Origin: Annona cherimola
Taxonomy: Eukaryota; Streptophyta; Magnoliopsida; Magnoliales; Annonaceae
Length of the DNA: 64,000 nt
Direction: 5' to 3'
NCBI GenBank assembly: GCA_030490835.1
Contig: CM059972.1
Location: 45,363,452 to 45,427,451, forward strand
The position numbers were made by a program, and so were the translations under genes. Of the stretch, positions 44,061-58,055 are shown one piece after another (positions within the stretch are counted from its first letter, which is position 1; every line of letters starts with the position of its first letter). The notes beneath the pieces are model-generated. The model searched no databases, was not told where the DNA came from, and worked only from the letters and a program-made list of their open reading frames with translations.

Positions 44061-46858
44061 AAAACTTGTGCTTGCCCATTCTTTAAAACATAATCATAAA
44101 AATTTCAATCATATCATTCACATAGAAAGAAAAACAGCATTTTAGAAAGTTCGCTTGCTTACCTGAGATTGTCATAATTCCTTTCCTTCCATTCTTTTCC
44201 TTGCCTTTACCTAGATAAATGAAAATAACATTTCATTTATTCACATCAACTTCAAATACTTACATTCCTTAGGTTTTCTAACCTACATAAAAGCATTTGG
44301 ATTTACATTACATTAGCTTAACCCACTTGTTCTTCAAGTCGGGTATTCATACGTATCACATAACCTATACATATGATATTATCCATTTTAATATTCTTAT
44401 GTAGGGTAAACTTTTATACATATAATAATTCTTTATTAAATCATTCTTTAAAGGTTCATTACCTCCATTTATCATTTTTAACATATTTTTCATTTTTCAC
44501 ACATCGGTGCTCATTATAAGCACTTAATTAACAACTTGACATCATATAATAATCTCAAATTTTGAGATTATTATTATTTATCAAAACAGTAACCTAATCC
44601 ATGTAGATAATCACTTTTTCATGCATTTTTACATTTTATCAACTCACATAATCCATGTACCATTTATTCATACTTGTCTCTTCATATATGTCTATCTCTC
44701 AACACATAGATCATGTGTTTCTTAAAAATTTTCAATACAGCAACGTAAGTCCTTAATTAGCATGATTAAATCCCTTAATTAACACATAATTTAGGATTTA
44801 ATTTTTGTATTTTAATCCATTCATCTTAGGATTCCAAAACAATAACATTAGAACCCCTTTTTCATTATTTCAACGCCTCTTTTGACACTTAATTCAAAAT
44901 AGATTTCTAATCCATAATTTTCAGAAGTTAATCATGCTTTTCTTAAACCAAATTTAGGGTATTAACATATACTTAAACTAAAAAATTCATTTACTTGTGA
45001 AACAGCAACTTCATACGCATTTTGGGTACCCTTTTTCACCCTTCTTTGAACGTTCCAATACATACCCTTAAAATCAGATTTAGGGCAATCATTTCAACCC
45101 ACTTTGAATGTCCAACATACTCTAAATTTAGGGTATTTTACCCTCTTAATCATCCATAAATTATTTGGGCTAATTCATATATCATTTTTAACACAAAAAC
45201 ATGAAAATCGGGTCATATGTGTAACCCTAATTCATATTCTTTCTAAAATTCATAACTTAAGCCCAAATCATCATATGTAATTCATTAAATCATGAATCAT
45301 CATGTAATCATGATTAAACATCAAAACAGCAACATCACATAGGGTTTAAGAAAATTTCAGTTATGATTTTCAACCCATAATCAAGAGGTATACTTACGTG
45401 TATTGGATCAAACTTGGACTCCATTTTTCCTAGCTTGGTTCCTCTTCTTTCTTTCCAGTTTTCCTTCTGTTTTTCTTTTTTTTTCTTCATTTCATGCTGC
45501 TGGAATAAAGGACGTGGAGAGCTGCTGGAAAATGGGTTTGCTCCCTTGAAAATTTTTCTCTTTTCTAACCCCTTATCACATGTGGACGTGCACTCAAGCA
45601 TATGCTGGATTTTCCAGCGTTGTGGGTCCCACTTGCCACATCATTTATCCCGTAATTTAAGCATATTTATCCCCTATTGTTGACATGGAAAATTTGGTCC
45701 ATTTAAATTAGATATTTATCTTATAAAAAAGCATAAAAAATCCATACATTAATGGACATAATCTGCCCACATAATGGACGTCCACTTTTCAGCAGCTCTT
45801 GCACAATTTTTCCACACCTATTTCCACTTTAATTAATGGGTAATTAACCACCCAAGGTAATATTCTACTTAGGGGTCATTTAACATATTTAAAAAAATAA
45901 TAAAAAATCCAAAATCAACTTGGACATGCACATTTTCAAACCTCCATGCTGCTGTCCATTTAATTAATGTCCACATGCAGCTTGGTATTTTGGCATTTTG
46001 TGCCACAAAAATTTGAATTTAATTAATGTCACTAACCACCCTTTTCATGTAGCTCATTTAAATGCATAATTTGCATTTTTAAAAAATCATAAAAATCCCA
46101 TTACAACAGCTTGACCGAATATCACTCCTTAGCTACATGTTGCTGTCCACTTGATGGGGTCCACTTATCTTTGACTTTTTGGCATGTTCTTGCCACAAAA
46201 TCCATCCCAAATCATGTCCACTGGCAACCCTAGCTTCCTGGGCCGTTTAATTGCATTTTTAGCATTTTTAAAAATTAATTATTCCATGTATACAGCCCCT
46301 TAAACGTCCATGTGTAGCCACCTCTTCATGTTCCTTTTGAGCTCCTCCGTAACTCCTTAAAAAACCAACGTTAATACAGAGATATTTTTATGGATTTTGT
46401 CATTTTTAATCATTCACAAAATACCCTACAATTTACCCTCATTTGGTACATCATTTTTGTCATTAAAAATATAATTAATCACCTTACTTTAACATAAACA
46501 CAAGCTTACTTTTTGGTGCACAAAAGTCAATAATATACATCAATTTTTGTGCAACCAATATTCCATCATCGTTAGCTTAATCCAAGCCTCTTATTGCATG
46601 GATCTCATAATTTTAACCTTTCATTTCAAATTTCGTCTCAATTCGACTTTCTAGCTTAATTCATGCTCATTTGAAACTAGCTTTAGATTTTGACGGTGAT
46701 TATGGATTTTCACCCTAATTTCATCATTATTTCCATAATCTATCATTTCCATAAGATTAAGCACAAAATTATGTGCTTACCTTTCAATTTTCATCTTAAT
46801 CCGCCTTCCCGGCTTCGAGTTACGCATTTTCTAGCATTTACTATCTTAAGTCCATACC

Positions 46859-48570
46859 TGTTGGTCCCGAGTTAATGACAATTACCCAAGAGGGGAGGGG
46901 TGAATTGGGTAATTAAAATTTTTAAACTTAAACTAAAAGCTTTTTTCCCGGATTAATTTAGTCCCCTTTAGTAAAACAAATGGAAAGCAATAGGATAATG
47001 AAAGCAGAAATGAAAAACAATAGATAAGATTTATAGTGGTTCGAGCAACCTTCCCTGCTCCACTCTTCTAAGCTCACACTCCTTGTGACTTGGGTTCCAG
47101 TATGTATTCCGTGAATATAACTAGAGCCTCCGCTCTCTTGTAGATTCCAGCTCTAGGGGGCATATACATCCAGAGCCTCCGCTCTCTTCTAGATTCTAGC
47201 TCTAGGGGGCATATACAATACTCAGCACAAGTAGGTGACGAATCCCTACTCCAGTCACAAATCTACTTTGCTATCACTCAGTTTGAAACACCAAAATCAA
47301 ACCAAGCATCAAAAATCGAATAACAAAATGAAATAAAGAAATCTACACTTTACAGATTTATGTAGTCAAGTTTTAGCTCGAGGAAGAATTCGTAAAAGTG
47401 ATGAATCGATTGGCGTTGAAGCAAACAGCAAGTTGAAGCTCGTTCTTCCTTCAAAACATGTATAGATCACTCAATTTTCGAAGAAAGTGGAATATAGAAC
47501 TTAGTAGCTTCTCTTTCCTCTTTTTCTGCTCAATCTTGTATATTTTCACGTTCACTTGAGTGTCTATATATAATGCAAGGAGAGATTTGAACGTTCGAAA
47601 GTTGGTTGGCACGTAATAAATGCGCCAACGTTCAAAAATTTGAACGTTACGACCCAAGGCGCAGGTGGAGTCGACTTCGCCCGAGTTGCATGCTGGAGTC
47701 GACTTCAGCTGTGACTTCGGCTGTGAGCAGGCTGTTCAAGTTCTTCCTCAGGTCGTCTTGGCGTTGGACTTGACCCAATTCGCATGTGGAGTCGACTTCT
47801 GGTGCGACTTCGGATTCTTCCAATTTCCAAGTCTATATTTCAGGTCGACTTGGACTGGGACTTGACCCAAGTTGCTTCTAGAGTCGACTTCGGTTGCGAC
47901 TTGACTTTCTTAGCTTGCCAAGTTAACTTAAACTCTTTTGAAATGATTTTGCTTGCTTAATTTCTTCATGCTTAATTGTCCTTCCCTTGATTTGCATCAT
48001 TTGAAGTTCGGTATATTCACTTTGCATAAAATCCTTTGACTTCATGTCTCGAAATCTTGAATACTTGGATCATGGAGTGTATGAAAATATCTAATTGATA
48101 GTTTTTTATTTGAATTGATGAATTCATGCATCTTTACTTGCTTTTGGACTTATTTTGATCTTCATTTGTTCCAAGTCGAATGTTTGAGTCGACTTGGCCT
48201 TCAACTTCACTCAAGTCTAGCATCAGGTCGACTTGGTCTTCAACTTCACTCTTCAAGTTCTGTGTTTGCTCCTGAAGTCGATGCTGGAGTCGACTTCATT
48301 TGCGGCAACTCTTGATCCCAATTTCAACGCTGGACAAAAAATGGGCCTTGAAGTCTATGCTGGAGTCGACTTGGGTATCGACTTTGCCTAATCATGCCTG
48401 AGTCGACTTGGGGATCGACTTGAACTGTCATGCTTCACGTTTTTCATTTTTATAACCTTAAACATTGCACAAAACATATTAGTAGATAAAAATTACTCAA
48501 ATTGTGTTGTTAATCATCAAAACAAATGTTTTGGGTACTTGACTTTTGATTTCAACACTTGTTTCCAACA
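46859..48570 (-). mobile_element. Copia solo LTR, reverse, older copy
   Basis: 1712 bp, plus strand starting TGTTGGTCCCGAG and ending TTTCCAACA, homologous to the other Copia LTRs but clearly more diverged. The flanks atacc (46854-46858) and ttatc (48571-48575) match at three of five bases, so the TSD has decayed or a flank changed. GTCGAC modules lie at about 47655-47910 and 48173-48424. The minus-strand TATA box TATATATAG is at 47564-47572. Confidence 0.88.
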
Positions 48571-48834
48571 TTATCAACATAATCTCCATTAATTAAATCT
48601 TAATATATGAGGTAATTATCCTCAATATATTAACATTCCCTAATCCTCATTAAGCTTCTTTAATCACATTGACCCATATCGGCTTATATCGATCATCCAT
48701 AATCACTTGCCCTAATTGCAATAAATCATCAATATTGCTTAGGAAAATTATTCATAATTCATCTAAATCATACATGATTCATATGTATATGCCAAATGCA
48801 TATACATAAGCCTTTCTTGGGTCAGGGTATCACA

Positions 48835-51134
48835 ATCCTCCCCCCCCCCCCCCGTATAACAGGTTTCGTCCCGAAACCTGTTACATTTTAAATATCGGGG
48901 TATAGCTCATATAAAATAGCTAATCTTACCATCTTCCTCCAATACTTCAATGGCTCACTATACTTCTACTGCGCTACTCTGATTTGGTGGAACTTTCAGC
49001 CTTGGTCGAATAGACCTATCACTTATCTCTATTGTCTCATGTTTTCTGTTCCCATATAGGTTTCTTATTTCTATTGTTCTTTTCTCTATGCCATCCATCT
49101 CTTATTCTTATGGGAGACATACTATTATTCTTATACAAAGAGAAATTATAAAATTTCTTATCTTATCATAGGGTAAGATCTAGGCTACCCATTCATTTAT
49201 ACAACATAGAAATCCATAGCAATCATACATTCATTTCTATGGCAAAGAGCAAAAATTGCTATCACATAAAATTTTCATACATGTCTTAGCAAAAGACAAT
49301 TTTGCTAAGCTTATCCATTCCTTCTTATTTCATAATGTCTACAACTTGGTTATACCAGCGTAGACTACCTAATAAGAGTACCGGTATTAAACCAGTCTAA
49401 AATATTTTCTTCTTATCTCCCTTTCCAATTTCCATAAACTAGTAAAGGTCTTTATCATTCTTTTCTAATCTCATTTCTTATAAACATCATAGAGAGATAA
49501 TTTCTCTCATACCTATCTTTTGACCACATTGGAATTGAAGAAAATTTCGGCAATCCTTCTTGCCTTCATTTTTCTTCATCTATCTCCCATTCCTTCCTAT
49601 GATATACCAACTTCTGTGGTATCATATGTGTAATTTTTTTTTCCTTCCATACATGCTAACTAGACACGTTTTGCTACGCTTTTCTGCATTAAGTTGCAGA
49701 GACTTCCTATCAACTATAGCTATCGGTTGAGTTGATCTTTCTTACTCCTTTCTTTCTCTACACCAGATTCCTTGCTCCTTAGGTTCAAATTACCCTTACC
49801 CTAATTATACATGTTCATTACCAACATGTATTACATCCTGGTGTCTTCTTGTAAAATATTTCTTAAAAATTTCACCAGATTACCTCCTTTGATTATGGCA
49901 TAATAGCCATTAGGGTTTCCTAGCACTCATAAGCATTGTTAGTCAATGCTTGGACCTTACATAAGACTACATGTTCAAACCTTGAACATGTTCTTGGTTT
50001 CAGTCATCCACTGCTCAGCTTGAATAGAATCTGATTAACTTGAGAACTTAGGTAGATACTGAGCTAGAAAGGCATTAATATCCTTTCCATTCAATTCTAT
50101 CTTACTATTATTAACCCTTAAAGGTTTGGGTACTAGGTAAAATTATTACCTTTACTGGTCCGTCATTTCTACCTTCTTTTAATTGGTCCTGTTTGGCTTT
50201 TCCCAAAGGCCTTGTATTATTCTTCGATCTTGGACACGCAATCTTGGGCGACCTACTGCACAGTTCCTTCTACAACTACAGTTATCTTGTCCTCCGCTCT
50301 TTCTACCTGTAAGGTATTCTTATAGCGGTAACACCTCCAATCCTTTGACTCAGGATTCATAGTAGCCCGTCGTTGACGAGTTCATGGACTCACTTGTTCT
50401 CTTTGCCCTGGTAGCTTATATTTATTACTGGCTTCTCTTCTTTTCTATTGACTCATATCTGCAACTGCCTTTCCCTTGTTCAAAAACTAAGGTGATAGGC
50501 ATGTTGTAGAATGCAACATATAAAATCATATTAGTATAATCGTATCTTATTATAGAATCATGCATATCATACCTATTCAATCATATAATCTAGAAAGATT
50601 AATGACCTTTCCTTTTTCATATAACTTAGCATTTGAATGAAATCAAATGCACCTATATTTTCATAACATCAAACATCATACATTTATAAAAATCAATAAG
50701 GAAACTCTTTTTTTTCCTACCTTTTTCATTTCTATTTTCACCTTTCATAGTGTAAGGTTGCTTTTTCCTTACACATACAGATTATATTTACATAATCTTT
50801 CATTTTATCATAAACATAACTCTAGACCAATAATTACTTAGAAAGTTGGCGCCTTGGTGTCTATCATATGACGCCATGTCTCTACACCTTAAACATATGT
50901 ATCATATAGCACAGTCTTGTGCTATCTTAAGGTATAATAAACCTTAGGTAAGGGGGGGTCTCTATGTAGGGTTCTACAACCCATCACTGTTTTTATTCCT
51001 TTCTATCTTTTGTCTGTTCTTAGATTCTCCTACCTCTTTCTTCATCTCATCTGTCCTCATTTCATTTTTCCTTCATATACCATCTACACTATGAAATATA
51101 GCAAACTAGCTACATTTCCTTAAGTAGTCATATC
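48835..51134 (-). other. LARD 2 interior, 3' part, non-coding
   Basis: Colinear with the LARD 1 interior in reverse. It begins with the PPT, which holds a run of 14 C on the plus strand (48840-48853) where LARD 1 has six G. Next is a 10-bp inverted repeat, AACAGGTTTC/GAAACCTGTT (48858-48882). A gag relic follows on the minus strand (about 50456 to 49850). Nothing else recognisable was seen. Confidence 0.85.
49850..50456 (-). pseudogene. gag: gag relic in LARD 2
   Basis: Minus-strand ATG at 50456 aligns with the ATG at 25880 in LARD 1. Around 50060-49980 the frame reads AFLAQYLPKFS and then SDSIQAEQWMTETKNMFKV, the gag W...E..F.V pattern, before a stop. It is more legible than the LARD 1 relic but still not a functional gene. 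Confidence 0.65.
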
Positions 51135-52802
51135 TGTTGGCCCCGAGTTAATGGCAAAACCCAAGAGGGGAGGGGTGAATTGGGTTCTTAAAAATTTCTT
51201 TGGTAACTTAAAAACTTAACCCCTTGAAAGTTTAATCCCCTTGATAGAAGAAATGAAGTTGTAAGCAATTATAATATAGAGAGCAGAAACATAAATCAAG
51301 CACACAAGATTTTTATAGTGGTTCGGGCAACCTCCCTACTCCACTCTTCCAAGCTCACACTCCTTGTGACTTGGGTTCCACTATTGTATTCTTCAAATAC
51401 AATTAGAGCCACTGCTCTCTTCTAGATTCCAGCTCTAGGGGGCTTCAACACAACACAGCACAAGTAGGTGATGAGTTCCACTCCAATCACACACTACTTT
51501 GCTTACACTTGATCTTAGTTCCTCAAACTAAATCAAGTTCAATACAACAAGAATTAACAAAAGAAAGTTTCTACACGTTACTGTTGTGTAGACGCAGATT
51601 TGGCACAGAGAAGAACTCGTAATGTAGGCTTTGAAGATTCAGAAATATAGCTCTTGCAATCTGAAGCAAAGTTCTTCCTCTTTGAATGGTTTGATCTCTT
51701 TAGAGCTCTTAAATATAAGAGTTAAGCACACTTAATGATTCTCAGCTTCTTCCCTCGTCCACAATGAATGCCTTTTATAATTTTGGAGGGAATCCGAACG
51801 TTAGAAGGTAGGTGGCGCGCATTTAATGCGGCAACGTTCGAAAATTATCCGACCGTTGCGACCCAAGTCGCAGGCGGAGTCGACTTCGGATGCGACTTCG
51901 CCCAAGTCGCAGATGGAGTCGACTTCGGGTGCGACTTTGCCTTCTGTTCGCAACTTCAAGTTCTAGATCGGGTCGACTTGGGCATCGACTTGACCCAAGT
52001 CGCAGGTGGAGTCGACTTCGGTGTGCGACTTCACCTCGGCAGGAAGCTTGATGAACTTGAAAAATTGTTTGCTCGGTTCCTTCATTTCCCTTTGGATCAT
52101 TATCTTCTTCTTAGCTTGCTTGGCTTCTTTCTTTGATCATTTTATTCTGGAATGGCTTCACATATTTGTAGTCTTCTTGAAGAACTTATTTTTGATTCAC
52201 CCTTCTTGCTTTCGATACTAGTCTTCATGTCTTGAGTTTCTTCACCTTAAAATGTACTTGAAGCTTTTGTTTGGACTTGATAAACTTGATTTTGATAATG
52301 AGCTTGTGTCCTTGATTTGGTCTTGAGAGATCTTAAGTTGATCTTGGAAATGAGCTTGAATCTGCATTTTGGACTTTGAAGAACGTCAAGTCGAACTCGG
52401 GGTCGACTTCGTCTGCGACTTCGCCTAAGTCGCAACTGGAGTCGACTTCGACTGCGACTTCGGTATACTTCTGTCCCAAATTCAACTCTGGACGGTTTTT
52501 CCCGTCTGAAGTCGATGCTGGAGTCGACTTCGTTTGCGACTTGGCTTCCCAAGTCGCAAGTGGAGTCGACTTGGCCTGCGACTTCACCCGCTCTTCTTTC
52601 CGTTTCAACTCTGGACGAATTTGACTTCTTGAAGTCGATCTTGGAGTCGACTTGGGGAACAACTTGACCTTCCATGCTTTATTTTCTTCAAATGTATATC
52701 CCTTAAACATTTCCACAAACATGTTAGGAGCCAAGACTTATTCAAATTGATTTGTTAATCATCAAAACATAGATTTAGCTTGTTTTCCACATATTTCTAA
52801 CA
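51135..52802 (-). repeat. Copia 2 3' LTR (left copy)
   Basis: 1668 bp. It is 78 bp longer than its partner because it keeps two extra 39-bp GTCGAC modules, one in each module group (about 51880-51935 and 52400-52460). Minus-strand TATA box at 51772-51779. Confidence 0.93.
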
Positions 52803-53050
52803 ATCTCCCCCTTTTTGATGATTGACAAAACCGATTTGAGTGTATACCTTTCAATTGCTTAAAAAATAACATGCTCAATTAGCATTTTGAAATTTTATCA
52901 TACTTAAGCTCATGCAAACATATCCTACTCTTCTCCCCAAACATATCCTACTCTTCTCCCCCTTTTTGTCAATATATCAAAAAGTTAGAGGGTAAAGAAA
53001 GAGATAGATGGGTGTGTTCCCCCTAAACAGGTGCTCCCCCTTAGGTTGTG
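52803..53050 (-). other. Copia 2 3' untranslated region with repeated polypurine tracts
   Basis: Minus-strand GGGGGAG-type tracts at 52805-52811, 52956-52962 and 53034-53040, with shorter ones at 52933-52938 and 53018-53023. The first abuts the LTR and is the likely PPT. Confidence 0.78.
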
Positions 53051-56000
53051 CTAGGTTAAATTAATCATTCCCATGTCATTTCTAATCTTATAAAATGCTT
53101 CTTTTGCTAGGGGCTTTGTGAATATATCTGCAATTTGATCCTCAGTTCTTACATATACTAGACATATATCATGATTTTTCACATGTTCTCTAATAAAATG
53201 ATGTCTAAGGTCTATATGTTTGGTCCTAGAATGCAATACAGGATTTTTAGTTAAACATATGGCACTAGTATTATCACATTTAATGGGTATATCTTTAAAA
53301 TTCATGCCGTAGTCCCTAAGTTGCTGTTTCATCCAAAGTAATTGGGCACAACAGCTCCCGGCGGCAATGTATTCGGCTTCCGCCGTAGATAGAGCAACAC
53401 TAGTTTGTTTTCTTGAAAACCATGAAACCAACATGTTCCCAAGAAATTGACATGTTCCACTAGTGCTTTTTCTATCTACTTTGTAACCGGCAAAATCCGC
53501 ATCCGAGTAGCCGATTAGATCAAAATTAGAGCCCTTTGGATACCAAAGTCCTATATTGGTAGTGTCAACTAGGTATTTAAAAATTCTTTTCACAGCTACC
53601 AAGTGTGATTCTTTTAGACATGATTGAAATCTAGAGCACATACACACACTAAACAATATATCAGGCCTAGAAGCAGTTAAATACAACAAAGAACCTATCA
53701 TGCTTCTATACAATTTCAAATCAACTATTTTTCCTCTTTCATCTTTGTCGATTTTGATTGTTGAGCTCATTGGCGTGTTTGCTCCTTTGCTATTTTCCAT
53801 GCCAAACTTCTTCAGCATTTCTTTGATATACTTGGACTGGTTGATGAAGATTCCTTCATTTAATTGCTTGATTTGCAGTCCAAGGAAGAAGTTTAGCTCT
53901 CCCATCATGCTCATCTCAAATTCTTTCTGCATAAGCTCAGAAAATTCTTGACAAAGAGTTTCATTAGTAGCACCGAAAATGATATCATCAACATAAATTT
54001 GAATGATCAAAATATCCTTTTCTTTATACTTGATAAACAAAGTGGTGTCTACCTTTCATTTTTGAAAATCATGATCAATCAGAAATTTGCTTAGTCTATC
54101 ATACCAGGCCCTTGGAGCTTGTTTTAATCCATATAATGCTTTGGTTAACTTGTATACAAATTTAGATTGATCTTTTTCCTCAAATCCAGGTGGTTATTCT
54201 ACATACACCTCTTCATTTATATAAACATTCAGAAATGCACTTTTAACATCCATTTAAAACAATTTAAAGTTCATGTGAGATGCAAAAGCTAGTAAGATGC
54301 GAATTGCCTCTAATCTGGCAACCGGGGCATAGGATTCCTCAAAATCTATTCCTTCTTCTTATGAGTATCCTTTTGCCACAAGTCTAGCTTTGTTTCTCAC
54401 TACAAGTCTACTTTCATCTAATTTGTTCCTAAAGACCCACTTGGTGCCAATAACAGTATAATAGTTTGGTCTAGGAACAAGGTGCCAAACTTGATTTCTT
54501 TCAAATTGATTTAGCTCTTCTTGCATAGCAATAACCCAGTTTTTATCATTTAGAGCTTGTTCAATGGTATTTGGTTCAATTTTTGATACAAAAGCATATT
54601 GACCACAAATTTTTTATTTTGATCTTCTAGTTTTCACTCCTTCATATACATTTCCAATGACTTGCTCAATTGGATGGACATTTTTGAACTTTAAATCAGT
54701 TGGAGGTTTGTAAGAATCATTACCTTCACTTACCTCTTCCTCCATGAGATTTTCTGGCTTGAGCTCGCTTTCTTTTGGTTGTTCTTTTCTTTTTGTTTCA
54801 TCTGTATCACTTAATTCATCCTCCTTTCTAGGAGTTTGGTTAAACTCATCAAAGACAACATGTATGGACTCTTCTACCACTTGGTTTCGTTTATTGAATA
54901 CTCTATATGCTTTGCTATTTGATGAGTAACCAAGGAATATTGCCTCATCACTTTTAGCATCTAGTTTTCCCAAGTTGGTTTTTCCATTGTTCAAAACATA
55001 GCATGTGCATCCAAAAGCATGAAAATAAGAGATATTTGGTTTTCTTCCTTTTCATAGCTCATATGGGGTCTTTTTCAAGATTGCTCTAATGGTAACTCGA
55101 TTTAAAACATGACAAGCTGTACTTACAGCTTCACCCCAAAATTTCTTGGATAATTTGCTCTCATTTAGCATTGTTCTAGCCATCTCTTGTATAGTTCTAT
55201 TTTTCCTTTCAACCACTCCATTTTGTTGTGGAGTTCTTGGTGCAGAAAATGTGTGATGAATTCATTTTTCATTACAAAATTCTATGAATCGTTTGTTTTC
55301 AAATTCACCACCATGATCACTTCTTATAGTCACAATAGCACTTTGTTTTTCATTTTGCACCAAATTTACAAAAGTTGCGAACATAGAGAAGGCTTCATCT
55401 TTGCTAGCTAAGAGAATTATCCATGTGAATCTTGAAAAATCATCAACAATTACAAACACATATTTCTTTCCACCAATGGTTAAAATGTCGGATGGCCCAT
55501 ATAGATCCATGTGTAGCAATTCAAGTGGCCTAGTGGTGGAGATTTTCTTTTTGGTAGAGAAAGGCATTTTAGGTTGTTTAGATAATTGACATGCCTTACA
55601 AATTTTGTCTCTGTCATATTTCAGCTTTGGCAAGCCTTCTACCAAACTTTTCTTCCATAGGGTCTTTATATTTCTCATGTTTATATGCCCAAGCCTTTTA
55701 TGCCAAACCCATGGATCATTATCAATGGCCATTAGACATTGACCATCTAATTCATCAAGTGAAACCAAATATACATTTTCATGTCTTTTTCCACTAAATA
55801 TGATATGTTCTCCATCAAATACATTACATATAGATGATTCAAACACAACCTTGTATCCTTTGTCACATAATTGACTAATACTCATTAGATTGTGCTTGAG
55901 TCCTTCAACAAACAAAACATCTTCCATGCATGCATTTGAAATACTATATATGTTTCCTTTACCTTTAATTTTACCTTTCTCATTATTGCCAAAGGCAACT

Positions 56001-56155
56001 GTTCCATCGTTGCAAGGCGTAAGTTTATGAAATAAACTTCTTTCTCCGGTCATATGCCTTGAACAACCGCTATCCATGAACCATACATTATTTGCCTTTG
56101 CCTTAAAACATGTCTGAAAAATAAACAAGTAAATCTTATCTCTTTGGTACCCATT
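53051..56155 (-). pseudogene. pol: Copia 2 pol, broken by stops
   Basis: One frame from about 56155 to 53051. Protease DSGCSRHMTGE, pre-integrase WHKRLGH...CKAC, integrase MDLYGP and [17 protein letters not shown], RNase H end ADIFTKPLAKE. Stops occur at 55262-55264, near 55055, at 54614-54616, and several times between 54060 and 54610 in the N-terminal RT. The integrase glutamate lost in Copia 1 is present here (GTTGAAAGG). The 329 residues from 54040 to 53051 remain open. Several stops are CAA to TAA or TGG to TGA relative to the other copy. Confidence 0.92.
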
Positions 56156-58007
56156 TTATGGGTCCATTTGGGTTAGTAATATTATTTAACCTTTGTTGCT
56201 CTAACTTAGAAAGCCCAAATCTTGTATTCCTTGGAACCCAAACTAATTTTGCACCATGGTTATACAATTTCTTAAAGTTACACTTATAGGCTTTATGACC
56301 CATTTTGTTGCAGTAATTGCAAGCCATTGTTAATCTAGGAGTAGGCCTCCAAGTACATTTTGGTTCAAATGTTGGCCTTCTAGTCCACATAACATTTTTC
56401 CTTTGTGGCTTGTATATAGGTGCAGTTTTGGTTTGACATTTTCCAAGTATTGGCTTATTTGATTTGCCACTTTCTTTTTGCTCCAAAAGTATAATATCCA
56501 AGGCCTCTTTTATTTGTTTGAGCAATCATATTCAAAACCATCTTTACATTTTCTCCAGGATTAGAGAACTTTGCTAATGATTCATTTAATGATTCGTTCT
56601 CCTTTTTCAATTTTTCTATCTCATTTATCAATGATTCATTTTCTTCTTTCAGTTTTGTTGATTTTTCAGCTAGTTTTCCATTTTCAATAATAATGAAGTT
56701 ACATTGTTGTCTCTTCAATGACAACTTGTTTCCTAGCTTTTTGATTTCCTTATATAATGAATCATAAGCAATTTGTAGTTCTTCTAACTCAGCACATTTG
56801 AGGCATTCTTGAAAAGAAGAATAATTTGATTGAGAATAGTAAGGTTTGGAAGTTACCTCTTCATTGCTCGTGTATTTTGTTGAGATGGTTTGTTCTTCCA
56901 AAACTTCAGTTGTGTTCAAACAAAACAAGTCTTCTTCTTGTTCAATCCGTGCCATGCAGCATATTCTTGCCAGTTTGCTGCATCGTTATCGTCGGTTGAA
57001 GAGCTGCTTGTTGATGAAGTCTCTTCATTGACGTACATGCCTCTTCCCTTTGGCCTTTGATATTTTCTGCCTTCATGTCCTTCCTTCCTCTCTTGATACT
57101 CTTTTGATTTCTCTTCCGGCGTAGGACATTGAGCTTGTATGTGTCCTATCCCGCCGCATTTGTAGCACTTCGTTGGCTCCTTCTTCTTCTCTTTTCTTGT
57201 TCTTTCTTTGAAGTCCTTGAAGTTCCTTTCTTTTCTCACAAATTTTTGGAATTTACGAGTGAGAAGTGCAATATCTTCATTACCATTATGCGAAGAGGAG
57301 GTAGACTCTTCTGAGTTGTGTGCCGCTTTTAACGCAATAGCTTTCTTCCCTTTGTGATTGTCTTCGTTTCTTCTCTTAATTAGCTCATGTGACATTAATG
57401 AGCTAATTAGATCTTCTAGCTTTAGTGTATTTAGGTCTTTGGCTTCTTCAATAGTCGTAATCTTTGGAGTCCAAGATTCCAGTAGAGCTCTTAGTATCTT
57501 CATGACCTGTTCGGATTCAGAGATTGCCTTTCCAAGACCTTTCAAAGCGTTAGTAATCTTAGAAAATCTAGCAAACATTTCAGAAATATTTTCTGTTTCT
57601 AGCATTCTAAAGCTTTCCAACTCTCCTATCAGAATATTTCTTCTAGTCCCTTGGACTTGAAAAGTTCCTTCATAAATAGATGTTAAAGTATTCCATATTT
57701 CTTTAGCGGTTAGGCAAGAGGATACTCTATCATATTCAGAAGCCGTAAGAGCACAAAATAAAGAGTTCATAGCCTTAGCATTGCTCTTGACGGTTCTTAC
57801 TTCCTCTTCGGTCCATTTGGAAGCTCTTTCATCTATAGGCAATGTTACACCATCTTGGATTGCAATCCAAGAATCCATGTCGGTAGCCATAATGAGTTGC
57901 TTCATACGAAGCTTCCAATAGCCGAAATTATTTCCATCAAACAATGGTGGCCTAGTAAATGATTGGCCCTCAGCAAAAGCGGGAACGGAAGTAGATTGGG
58001 ATGCCAT
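56136..58007 (-). pseudogene. gag: Copia 2 gag, two frameshifts
   Basis: Starts MASQSTSVPAFAEGQ at 58007. It is open for 363 codons through the first CCHC knuckle (CYKCGGIGHIQAQC) to 56916. A one-base deletion near 56970 shifts the frame relative to Copia 1, and a second one-base change near 56485 shifts it again. The coiled-coil stretch is at 56955-56455 and the second knuckle CNYCNKMGHKAYKC is in 56525-56136. The gag frame ends in a stop at 56136-56138, at the same place as in Copia 1. Confidence 0.9.
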
Positions 58008-58055
58008 GTGATTTGATCTCTTTGGTTTAACTCAAAGACCTGCTTTCATATCACT

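Larger units (their letters stand above)
35495..48834 (-). repeat. LARD 2 3' LTR, split by two solo LTRs
   Basis: LTR segments are 35495-35786, 41589-46858 and 48571-48834. It starts TGTGGCGCCCC and ends gggtatcaca. The middle part repeats the LARD LTR in reverse: terminal block, exon-3-like block (near 41728), hairpin region (41846-44060), exon-2-like block (44163-44210) and GTAAGTA (45391-45397). The donor after block 3 is lost in this copy. No gene was found. Confidence 0.92.
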
